From positions 3,121 through 67,120 of the forward strand of contig CAMUFL010000007.1 of the NCBI GenBank assembly GCA_947088155.1: a DNA stretch of 64,000 nucleotides, read 5' to 3'. Position numbers and translations under genes: made by a program. The notes below the pieces were generated by a model. It had not been told where the DNA came from, did no database searches, and worked only from the letters and a program-made list of their open reading frames with translations. Of the stretch, positions 9,166-16,124 are shown one piece after another. This DNA is from an uncultured Gardnerella sp. (GTDB lineage Bacteria > Actinomycetota > Actinomycetes > Actinomycetales > Bifidobacteriaceae). Each line of letters starts with the position of its first letter. The first letter of the stretch is position 1.

Positions 9166-9309
9166 ACAGCCACACAAGAAACCCACTAGCCAAACGCCAG
9201 TCAAAACTCATAGACGATACTAAAGAATATCGCAAACAAAATCGCAAATAAATTAAAACAACAAAATAAAACCAATCTAAGCCTATTAAACCCACGAAAC
9301 GGAGGAAGC

Positions 9310-10317
9310 ATGAAATTAAACAATGCCGTTACAAAAGTATATGCTTTCTTCAAGCAATCAAAAGCAAAATCTGCAACCGAATCAACCACCACAAAGCCCA
9401 CCGCAAAGCCCGCAACAGAATCTGCAACAAAGCCCGCCAAAAAACCAAAATCCAAACTTCGCCGCACTATCGAGCCAATCGCCCTCGCAGTTGCTGCAAT
9501 CTTGTGTTTTACGTACCCTGTTGCATCAACGCTGTGGAATAACAAGGTGTCGAAGGAGATTTCTGTAGCTTACGATCGTTTGAGTCGCAAGCAGACTGCG
9601 CGCGCTCGCGAGAAGATTTTACGCGCTGCTCGTCGTTATAACGCGCGCCACAAGTCGATTATTACGGCTGATCCGTACGACGGCACAACGGATTATATGA
9701 AAACGCCGGAGTATAAGGATTACGCGAAGCAGTTGGATGAGCCGATGGGGATTATGGGCATTGTGAAAATCCCGAAAATTGGTGTGAAGCTGCCGATTTA
9801 TCACGGCAGTTCGCAGGAGGTTTTGGCGTATGGTGCTGGGCATTTGTATGGCACGGATTTGCCGGTTGGTGGCAAGAATCGCCACACTGTTGTGACGGCG
9901 CACACGGGTTTGCCGAATGCGACCATGTTTGATGATTTGCTTGATATTAAAAAGGGCGACTTTTTCTACTTTGACGTTCAGGGCGAGACGTTGCGTTACA
10001 GGGTTTTCCGCATTAGCGTGGTCGATCCGCATGATATTCGGTTGCTGCAGCGCGAGAAGGGGCGCGATTTGGCGACGCTGCTTACGTGTACGCCGTATGG
10101 TGTTAATACGCAGCGGCTGCTGGTTACGGGAGTGCGTGTGCTGCCGGATCCGGTTTCGGCGCCGGGGGATAAGTTGCAGTGGCCGCTTTGGATGACGATG
10201 TTCGTGCTTGCGCTTATTGGTTGCGCTGTGATTCTTGCGACGATGATTTTGGCTGCGCTTGGGCGGCGTCGTCGCCGCGAGGCCGCGCTCGCCCACGCTA
10301 AGCATGTGGGCGCTTAG
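9310..10317 (+). CDS. srtC: Class C (pilus-polymerising) sortase
   Basis: A 335-residue membrane-anchored transpeptidase that links pilin subunits. The N-terminal Lys/Thr/Ala-rich tail precedes a transmembrane helix (about 60-80). The lid motif DPY typical of class C enzymes begins at residue 121. Catalytic residues are His198 (VVTAHTG), Cys260 (TLLTCTPYG) and Arg269 (NTQRLLV). A second C-terminal membrane helix and an Arg-rich tail follow, also typical of class C. GGAGG precedes the ATG. It is separated from its pilin partner by the 1-kb repeat block, so it may have its own promoter. Confidence 0.93.
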   Translation: MKLNNAVTKVYAFFKQSKAKSATESTTTKPTAKPATESATKPAKKPKSKLRRTIEPIALAVAAILCFTYPVASTLWNNKVSKEISVAYDRLSRKQTARAREKILRAARRYNARHKSIITADPYDGTTDYMKTPEYKDYAKQLDEPMGIMGIVKIPKIGVKLPIYHGSSQEVLAYGAGHLYGTDLPVGGKNRHTVVTAHTGLPNATMFDDLLDIKKGDFFYFDVQGETLRYRVFRISVVDPHDIRLLQREKGRDLATLLTCTPYGVNTQRLLVTGVRVLPDPVSAPGDKLQWPLWMTMFVLALIGCAVILATMILAALGRRRRREAALAHAKHVGA

Positions 10318-10357
10318 AATTCCCTACTTATCTATTGTTTTTCTTTAATTGTTGATT

Positions 10358-10400
10358 TGTATGCTGTAGTGTATGCTGTAGTGTATGCTGTAGTGTATGC
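10358..10400 (+). repeat. 12-bp tandem repeat carrying ATG-CTG-TAG units before the toxin-like gene
   Basis: The unit TGTATGCTGTAG occurs three times, followed by a partial fourth copy that contains the ATG of the next gene at 10397. The period is a multiple of three, so each repeat places ATG CTG TAG, a two-codon reading frame, in phase with the gene. No strong ribosome binding site precedes 10397. The repeat could be an operator, a decoy translation start or slippage debris. Confidence 0.75.
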
Positions 10401-10663
10401 GCATTATTATTCATCCTCATGCTCGCACTCATGGACTTGCAAATAAGCAAATCATTGAGGTGTACGAAACTGGATCAAATGGTGCAATTATTAGATATAG
10501 AGACCGTATTGCAGAACCGCCGAGATGGGCAACAATAGGATTTGATAGCGATGGGCATGAAATAGAGCTTGTTTTTGTAAAGCTTGAAAACAACGCAATA
10601 CTTATAATTCATGCGAATCGTCTTACAAAGGGATTTTTACAAGAGATAAGGGATGCGAGATGA
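10397..10663 (+). CDS. Putative toxin of a toxin-antitoxin pair
   Basis: An 88-residue protein (IIIHPHARTHGLANKQIIE..., ending in IIHANRLTKGFLQEIRDAR). The length, the N-terminal His-rich start, the GFDSDGHEIELVFV strand pair and the C-terminal helix resemble small RNase-like toxins that precede ribbon-helix-helix antitoxins in bifidobacteria. I do not assign a named family. It overlaps the next gene by 4 bp (ATGA), meaning translational coupling. Start 10397 lies in the 12-bp repeat and has no clear ribosome binding site. Confidence 0.6.
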   Translation: MRIIIHPHARTHGLANKQIIEVYETGSNGAIIRYRDRIAEPPRWATIGFDSDGHEIELVFVKLENNAILIIHANRLTKGFLQEIRDAR

Positions 10664-10950
10664 GTAAGAATACGTATACTGCGGAAAATGGGTTCGTTAT
10701 TACTGACGATATTGTTGATAAGTGGGCTGAGGAAGCAGAAGATAATTTTTCTGGTGCCACTATTACAAAGTTTGACGGAAGAGCTTGGGAAGATGAAACT
10801 CAGCCATTGAAACCGCGTACTGTTAGGTTAAGTGATACTGTTTGGCATTTAATCGAAGCTGATGCGAAGCGCAGGAATATGACTGCGAGTGCGTGGACTA
10901 GAAACGCTGTACTTAACGAATTATCTAATGCGATGGCTTCGCAAAGGTAG
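10660..10950 (+). CDS. Putative ribbon-helix-helix antitoxin
   Basis: A 96-residue protein. The N-terminal half is acidic and would be the part that wraps the toxin (ITDDIVDKWAEEAEDN). The C-terminal half (PRTVRLSDTVWHLIEADAK, then RRNMTASAWTRNAVLNEL) fits a ribbon-helix-helix DNA-binding fold, a beta strand followed by two helices. It starts inside the stop codon of the upstream gene. Pairs of this kind usually repress their own promoter. The last codons lie in a 14-bp tandem repeat. Confidence 0.65.
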   Translation: MSKNTYTAENGFVITDDIVDKWAEEAEDNFSGATITKFDGRAWEDETQPLKPRTVRLSDTVWHLIEADAKRRNMTASAWTRNAVLNELSNAMASQR

Positions 10951-11012
10951 CCGCGCAAAGATAGCCGCGCAAAGATAGCTGCGTAAAAGTAGCTTCGCAA
11001 AGATAGCTGCAG
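10934..11012 (+). repeat. 14-bp tandem repeat at the end of the antitoxin gene
   Basis: About five imperfect copies of CCGCGCAAAGATAG run from the last codons of the antitoxin into the intergenic region. The copies differ by a few bases (GCTGCGTAAAAGTAG, CTTCGCAAAGATAG). The stop TAG at 10948-10950 is itself part of a unit, so changes in copy number would leave the protein intact. Confidence 0.75.
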
Positions 11013-11284
11013 CTTTCGTAAGTCTGCGTGTCGCGAAGATGTGGCATAATAGGAAGGCTTGTGACTGGAGGAGGAATCCGCTAGCACAGCACAGCAATAC
11101 AAGATGCGGGAGGAAGCTGCAAAACGGCTTTATAGCAACGTTTCGTAAGTGCTTTACTTCTGTAAGAAGCGAATATAGGCGACTATAGGAAACTTTAGTC
11201 AACTGTAGTTAACTGCAAGAAGCGACTATATCAGCGTTTGCAACAACCGTTTGAACCGCTTGTACAAGAAAGAAGAACCATATT
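11013..11284. other. Leader region of rplK-rplA
   Basis: About 270 bp without a gene. A possible -10 (CATAAT, 11043-11048) is present but a convincing -35 is not. Two similar segments around AAGAAGCGA.TATA occur at about 11163 and 11219. Since rplK is cut off from nusG here, a separate promoter must lie in this region or upstream. An L1 autoregulatory site is possible but I cannot identify it. Confidence 0.45.
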
Positions 11285-11716
11285 ATGGCTCCGAAAAAGA
11301 AAGTCTCCGCGCTTATTAAGCTCGAGATTCAGGCTGGTAAGGCAAATCCAGCTCCACCACTGGGTCCAGCATTAGGCTCCCACGGCGTGAACATCATGGA
11401 CTTCTGCAAGGCGTATAACGACCAGACGAAGGACAAGATGGGTCAGATCGTCCCAGTTGAGATCACCGTTTACGAAGATCGTTCCTTCACCTTCATTTTG
11501 AAGACCCCACCAGCCGCTGCTTTGTTGCTTAAGGCTGCTGGAATCCAGAAGGGCACCGAGAATCCATTGACTCACAAGGTTGGTTCTGTGACCAAGGCTC
11601 AGGTGCGCGAAATCGCCGAAATTAAGATGCCTGACCTCTCCGCACGTGACGTCGAGGCCGGTATGAAGATCATCGCGGGTACTGCTCGCTCGATGGGTAT
11701 TACCGTTACCGACTGA
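11285..11716 (+). CDS. rplK: 50S ribosomal protein L11
   Basis: A 143-residue L11 of normal length, part of the GTPase-associated centre of the large subunit and needed for stringent-response activation. The signature GKANPAPPLGPALGSHGVNI is clear near the N-terminus, and the C-terminal rRNA-binding domain ends in AGTARSMGITVTD. The gene is followed after 14 bp by rplA, with AAAGGGAG between them. Codon choice is more GC-rich and regular than in the neighbouring accessory genes, as expected for high expression. Confidence 0.98.
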   Translation: MAPKKKVSALIKLEIQAGKANPAPPLGPALGSHGVNIMDFCKAYNDQTKDKMGQIVPVEITVYEDRSFTFILKTPPAAALLLKAAGIQKGTENPLTHKVGSVTKAQVREIAEIKMPDLSARDVEAGMKIIAGTARSMGITVTD

Positions 11717-11730
11717 AAGGGAGTGTAGAA

Positions 11731-12426
11731 ATGGCTAAGCGTTCTAAGAAGTATCGTGAAGCGGCTGAGAAGATCGACCGCAATAACCTGTACACCCCAG
11801 CTGAAGCTATCGCTTTGTTGCAGAGCATGCCAAAGCACGCTTTCGACGAGTCCGTTGAGGCTGTTATGCGCCTTAACGTGGATCCTCGCAAGGCTGATCA
11901 GTTGGTTCGTGGTGTTGTGAACTTGCCAAACGGCACCGGTAAAACCGCTAAGGTTTTGGTGTTCGCTCGTGGCCCAAAGGCTACTGAGGCTCAGGAAGCT
12001 GGCGCTGACATTGTTGGTGATGACGAGCTTATCGAAAAGGTTGCCGGTGGCTTCCTTGACTTCGATGCAGTCGTTGCAACCCCAGACATGATGGGTAAGG
12101 TTGGTCGCTTGGGTCGTGTGCTCGGTCCTCGTAGCTTGATGCCAAACCCAAAGACTGGCACCGTGACTATGGATGTAGCCAAGGCTGTTGCTGACATTAA
12201 GGGCGGTAAGATTGAGTTCCGCGTGGATCGCCAGGGCAACCTGTCCTTCCTCTTCGGCAAGCTCTCCTTCGATGCTAAGGCTCTTGAAGAGAACTTCAAG
12301 GCTGTTGCTGACGAGATCCGTCGTTTGAAGCCAAGCACTATCAAGGGTCGCTACATCACGAAGGTAACTGTTACCTCCACGATGGCTCCTGGCGTTCCAG
12401 TTGATATTGCCAGCATCGCTGCCTGA
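11731..12426 (+). CDS. rplA: 50S ribosomal protein L1
   Basis: A 231-residue L1, which forms the mobile L1 stalk and commonly represses its own operon. Typical segments are SKKYREAAEKIDRNNLYTP, the central MGKVGRLGRVLGPRSLMPNP and the C-terminal STMAPGVPVDI. Length and sequence are normal for the family. AAAGGGAG lies 9 bp upstream of the start, and a terminator follows 68 bp after the stop. Confidence 0.98.
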   Translation: MAKRSKKYREAAEKIDRNNLYTPAEAIALLQSMPKHAFDESVEAVMRLNVDPRKADQLVRGVVNLPNGTGKTAKVLVFARGPKATEAQEAGADIVGDDELIEKVAGGFLDFDAVVATPDMMGKVGRLGRVLGPRSLMPNPKTGTVTMDVAKAVADIKGGKIEFRVDRQGNLSFLFGKLSFDAKALEENFKAVADEIRRLKPSTIKGRYITKVTVTSTMAPGVPVDIASIAA

Positions 12427-12775
12427 TTTATTACTAGCGAGTTTGTGCGAAAGCATAGGCTTTACAAGGTAATAAGTTAAGTATTAAAGCTTATAAGCGC
12501 TGAAAATAGTGCGTGTTCACTTGTTGAATCGCATTATTTTTGGCGCTTTTTATTTTTGCAACTTGGTTTTGTTGCAAATTTCGCAGGTGTATAATCGTCT
12601 TGGCTTACATTTTACGTATTGCGTTTAATTCGTATGTTGGTTTTGCATATGTGTTGTATGCGATTAGCGTATGTTTAGCGTATATGTTTCGCGTATGCGA
12701 TTAGCGTATGTTTAGCGTATGCGCTTCGTAATTGGTTGGCTGTTTTTAATCTTATGAAGAGTGAGGAGTGAAGGT
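12427..12775. other. Intergenic region with terminator and GCGTATG repeats
   Basis: No gene is seen. The rplA terminator occupies the first third. From about 12612 to 12728 there are many imperfect copies of a GCGTATG/TTAGCGTATGTTTAGCG motif, including two longer copies of ATGCGATTAGCGTATGTTTA. The end carries AGGAG (12764-12768), which sets the start of the CAP-domain gene. Confidence 0.6.
12495..12558 (+). terminator. Terminator after rplA
   Basis: A long imperfect stem (AAGCGCTGAAAATAGTGCG with CGCATTATTTTTGGCGCTT) around a 16-base loop is followed by TTTTATTTTTG. It closes the rplK-rplA transcript. Confidence 0.8.
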
Positions 12776-13978
12776 ATGTTGAGAAACTCACATGCGTCCG
12801 CGTCTAAAAAGTTGATTGCCCTGCTTATTTCTGTTGCAATGTGCTTTGTAGTGTTGATTAGCACATCTAAAGTATCTCATGCGGTTGAGGGTAGTGTTCG
12901 TAACGACGCTATTGCAAAGTATGTTTTATCGGAAGTTCGTAGAGTTAGAACTCTTTTCTACGATGATCCAAATATTCGCTATAATAACATGTCTTTGAAG
13001 GATTATTTATCTACAAATAACATATCTAAAGAGCAATATGTTAATGGCATTCGATACGATTCTCGTTTGGAAGATGTGGCTGATCGTCGTGCTAGGGAAA
13101 CTGTTCAGCATGGAAAAATTGGACATTTTGGTCCAGATGGTGTAAGTGAGCCAAGTTATCCGTATTATGCTTGGGCTGAAAATCTTGCATGGACTTCTGA
13201 TGTCGCTGATGCTATGAAGATGTGGACTTTCGGCGAAAAAGATGCTCTTATTCAATCAGACGGTGAATGTAATCAAGAAGACGGTCATCTTCATAATATT
13301 CTGAATCCAGATATTCATTCTTTTGCTTATGGTGAAGCTGATGATCAAGATGGCTATCCATATGTTCATGCATTGAGTATGATTTATGATCCTGGAGATA
13401 CTGATTATGAGTATGGAAAGCTCGGTGAAAAGTACGCTCCAGCTCCAGTTGAGCATTATCCTGTTTACCCTGATATTACCTACATTGTGCGCGATAACGA
13501 TATTGCGGTTGGTGTAAATGCGTATTCTGATGATGAGCTTGAGTATCGTTTGCTTTCCTACAATTTGAATACTAAGCAGTGGGCTACTATTGCTGATTGG
13601 AATGGCGGTAATTGGGCTTCTTGGGTTACTAAACCAGGTGACTATTGGCTTAGGGCCGAAGTTCTTGATCCTGTATCCCAGAAGGTGATTGGCTCTAAGA
13701 CAATTGCTTTCCGTTATCAGCGTCCAAACCAGACTGTTATTGATGGAACTTATGCTGCATGGCAGGGTAATCACGTTCTTCTTGGTGCTTCTACTAATAA
13801 TCCTTATGGTTCTACCAAGATTAAGATTTATGATTACAACGCTAAGAAGTGGGTTGCTGGATTTAATGGTCCTTGGGCTTCGTGGTATCCACATCCAGGA
13901 ATTTACTGGACTCATTTCGAAGCTTATGATGAGAACGGTAACTTGTCTGATGAAAGAACCTACGCTTTCGGCGTGTGA
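12776..13978 (+). CDS. Secreted CAP-domain protein with two C-terminal surface modules
   Basis: A 400-residue exported protein. Residues 1-37 form a signal peptide (LIALLISVAMCFVVLIS, then SHAVEG). Residues 45-220 look like a CAP/SCP domain, with RYDSRLEDVADRRARE, a GHFG motif, WAENLAW and a later HNILNP segment. Two modules of about 80 residues follow, each ending in a W/G-rich pattern (GNWASWVTKPGDYWL and GPWASWYPHPGIYWTHFEAY). Very similar modules end the GH25 lysozyme at 35.9 kb. ATG 12776 is chosen because AGGAG lies 7 bp upstream; GTG 12761 is an alternative. Function unknown; a cell-wall or host-facing role is inferred. Confidence 0.8.
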   Translation: MLRNSHASASKKLIALLISVAMCFVVLISTSKVSHAVEGSVRNDAIAKYVLSEVRRVRTLFYDDPNIRYNNMSLKDYLSTNNISKEQYVNGIRYDSRLEDVADRRARETVQHGKIGHFGPDGVSEPSYPYYAWAENLAWTSDVADAMKMWTFGEKDALIQSDGECNQEDGHLHNILNPDIHSFAYGEADDQDGYPYVHALSMIYDPGDTDYEYGKLGEKYAPAPVEHYPVYPDITYIVRDNDIAVGVNAYSDDELEYRLLSYNLNTKQWATIADWNGGNWASWVTKPGDYWLRAEVLDPVSQKVIGSKTIAFRYQRPNQTVIDGTYAAWQGNHVLLGASTNNPYGSTKIKIYDYNAKKWVAGFNGPWASWYPHPGIYWTHFEAYDENGNLSDERTYAFGV

Positions 13979-14004
13979 GATTTTCAAAATATAATTTATT
14001 AAGC

Positions 14005-14041
14005 AAGTAGGGGACTGATTTGCGTCGGTTCCCTACTTTTT
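14005..14041 (+). terminator. Terminator after the CAP-domain gene
   Basis: AAGTAGGGGAC pairs with GGTTCCCTACTT across a short loop, followed by TTTTTGTG, 26 bp after the stop codon. Confidence 0.85.
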
Positions 14042-14350
14042 GTGTTATAGGCCAAAAGTGTGTAAAGCTAAGCTGATGAATATTCTGCTGCATAGTCACA
14101 ATACAAACACCGTTACTAACGCAGTCAACGAACTGAGAAAGTAACGCTCAAGCAGGTCGTCAGCTACAAACTCCGGATAAATCTCCGGAAAATGTTCCAT
14201 ATTTGCGCAAATCCAGCTACAAAACCCAGGTAAATCTCCGGCAAATGTTCCAAATCACTAAACCGACATTTCCTATACAGGCATGTAAAGAAAAAATCGA
14301 AATATAGCTGAAAAGCGATTAAAACTTTACAGTCATGTAAAGAAAAAATC
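14042..14350. repeat. Intergenic R1 and R2 repeats
   Basis: Two R1 units (about 14160-14255) are followed by about one and a half R2 units (14262-14350) with the usual CTTTACA/TGTAAAG palindrome. No gene is seen. The sequence then passes directly into the R3 element. Confidence 0.7.
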
Positions 14351-14690
14351 GCGCGCTAAATCGCAGCGCTCAGGCAGGCGCTTTGACCGAGCTTGAAATC
14401 AACAGGATTTCAAGCTCCTTCAAAGCGTGATTTGGCTCAATTGTGAAGCACGGTGTGCTTCACATGCCAAATCAGCCGAACGGCTACCAATAGCCGTGAG
14501 GAACAAGCGCACACCAACCACAACCCAATTTCTAAAACACAACCACACAGCTCTGCTCTGCCTTCGTCAATAGTGACGAAGGCAGGCCTCGCTTGCGTTG
14601 AAAGCACACTGTGCTTTCAGCCCTGAGCAAGCTCGGCGCTCCGAGTTGCCTTCGCGCGCTAAATTGCAGCGCTCAGGCAGGTCGTCGCGC
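14351..14690 (-). repeat. R3 element, copy 1: multi-hairpin repeat that ends the regulator gene
   Basis: The element is bounded by two direct copies of a segment containing GCTAAATYGCAGCGCTCAGG (14351-14378 and 14653-14690). Between them lie perfect hairpins: 14379-14427 (stems of 8 and 12 bp), 14428-14474 (9 and 10 bp), 14480-14497 (7 bp), and further ones around 14570-14595 and 14598-14620. Read on the minus strand, its proximal end supplies the codons for Arg-Arg-Pro-Ala and the stop (14673-14675) of the regulator gene. A related copy ends birA. Confidence 0.8.
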
Positions 14691-16043
14691 ATCTCGGATG
14701 CGGCCGATTGTAATCGCAGTTTGCAGCACGTAAGCTGCGCGCGGATCCGTTGCATCCCAACCGGTGGTCTGCGCAACTTTGCGCAAACGATATCGCACAG
14801 TATTTGGATGCACATTCAGCTCGTGCGCAGTCTGATCAAGCGCGCCGCCAAAACGCAAGAACATATCAATAGTTTGCAAAGTCGGATCGTCATGACTGTA
14901 AGGTGCCAAGCTTTGATACACATTGTTGTACAAAGTATTAAAAGCCGTAGAATCCCCAATAAGTGCGCGCTCCGGAAGCACATCATCCGCGTGAATAATC
15001 TGCGGCAACTGCTTAACCGATCCGGCAACAGCAATCGCAGCAAGAGTTGACGTAATCGCAGTCGCAATATTCTCAACGCCCTCAACAACGCCGCTTATGC
15101 AAATCGGCTTTTTAGAAGGCTCGAATACTTGGCACATTTTCTGCAAAGCCTGCTCGTTAGGATCTTCGCGAACTGCCAGCAAAATAATATGCGACGGAGT
15201 TGCGAAATAATCGGAAGCATTCTCGGCAGAAGCGTTTATGCTGCGCAAAGCTCCGGTCATGCGATTAAGCGCGCTGCTTTGTGCGCGATCAACTATGGCA
15301 TCGTATGCATTGCAACTTCCCAACTGTGGCCAAATGTTGCGGCGCAAAGCATCCGTGTTATCCGGCGGCAAAGTTGGAGCCGGCTTGCGATTAGGGCCAG
15401 TATCCGGCGTTATGGTTGCGCCAAAAGTTCCGGCAATAACAACCATTTTTGGAGCGTCCGGCCACTGCAGCAAATGCATAAAAGCATTTACGCGACTGTC
15501 TGCAACGCCGTTCATTAAGCATGTGGAAATAAGCGTGTGCAAACGCAGGCGGGTGGCAGAGTCGAAAATTTGGCCGTCTAAAGAGTCAAAAATGCCGAAG
15601 TCCGTGGATTTAGGAGCAACCGGAAGTGGCGTAAAATGTGGTGCGGAATCGTTTTTTGCGGAATATTTGTTATCTTTGCTTTGACTTGAAGAATTTGAAG
15701 AAAGCCTGTGCCACAAATGGTGTCGTCGCTTTTCTTCTCCGCCTTCTTTTGATGATGACGGCGAAGTTTCTTTCGATTTGCTTGTTTGGTTTTCTTCGCC
15801 AGATTTAGTTACTGCGGGCGAATTTTGATAATTCTTAGTTTCGGCAGCTTGTACTCCGGCTATTAACGAAAGAAAATCAAAATTTTCATTAGACGCAGCG
15901 GAATTATTGGACGCTACTGAATCGCTAGACGCATCTGAATTATTAGACGCTACAGACGCTACAGACGCTACAGATTCTACGGACTCTACAGGCGCGCTCT
16001 CGCCGTCCGTTTGCGCAAACTGCTGTGTATGCTTCTCGTCCAT
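14673..16043 (-). CDS. PucR-type helix-turn-helix regulator, probable fatty acid regulator
   Basis: A 456-residue cytoplasmic protein. Its C-terminal 60 residues (DQTAHELNVHPNTVRYRLRK) are a PucR-family helix-turn-helix. The middle part resembles the sensor half of actinobacterial PucR-like regulators near fatty acid genes, such as the Streptomyces fabD-linked FasR; control of the acc-fas genes here is inferred from that and from location. The N-terminal 130 residues are low-complexity with VASVASVAS and NNSDASSDS repeats. The final residues ARRPA and the stop codon are encoded by the R3 repeat, as in BirA, so the native C-terminus may have been replaced. Confidence 0.75.
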   Translation of the reverse strand: MDEKHTQQFAQTDGESAPVESVESVASVASVASNNSDASSDSVASNNSAASNENFDFLSLIAGVQAAETKNYQNSPAVTKSGEENQTSKSKETSPSSSKEGGEEKRRHHLWHRLSSNSSSQSKDNKYSAKNDSAPHFTPLPVAPKSTDFGIFDSLDGQIFDSATRLRLHTLISTCLMNGVADSRVNAFMHLLQWPDAPKMVVIAGTFGATITPDTGPNRKPAPTLPPDNTDALRRNIWPQLGSCNAYDAIVDRAQSSALNRMTGALRSINASAENASDYFATPSHIILLAVREDPNEQALQKMCQVFEPSKKPICISGVVEGVENIATAITSTLAAIAVAGSVKQLPQIIHADDVLPERALIGDSTAFNTLYNNVYQSLAPYSHDDPTLQTIDMFLRFGGALDQTAHELNVHPNTVRYRLRKVAQTTGWDATDPRAAYVLQTAITIGRIRDARRPA

Positions 16044-16124
16044 GTTACGCCTTTAGTCGCATTTATAAATTGTTAATAACAAATCATCAACAATAAACCA
16101 TAAATAATAAAAGTTAATAATTTG

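Larger units (their letters stand above)
8289..9309. repeat. Composite repeat block R2-R1-R4 between pilin and sortase genes
   Basis: About 1 kb without a gene. In order: an 11-bp inverted repeat (8329-8366), about four R2 units (8385-8580) with CTTTACA-type palindromes and GTCGG tails, a unique joint containing GTGGTACATATCACCGTTTT, about four R1 units (8615-8805), then R4 with its flank (8806-9190). The same order and the same joint occur at 59.4-60.2 kb. The last 110 bases lead to the sortase with GGAGG at 9301-9305. Confidence 0.85.

Noticed and set aside
3260..11284. The pilus block as a prophage or integrative element
   Set aside because: No integrase, transposase, relaxase or attachment-site duplication is visible; only the disrupted operon order supports insertion.
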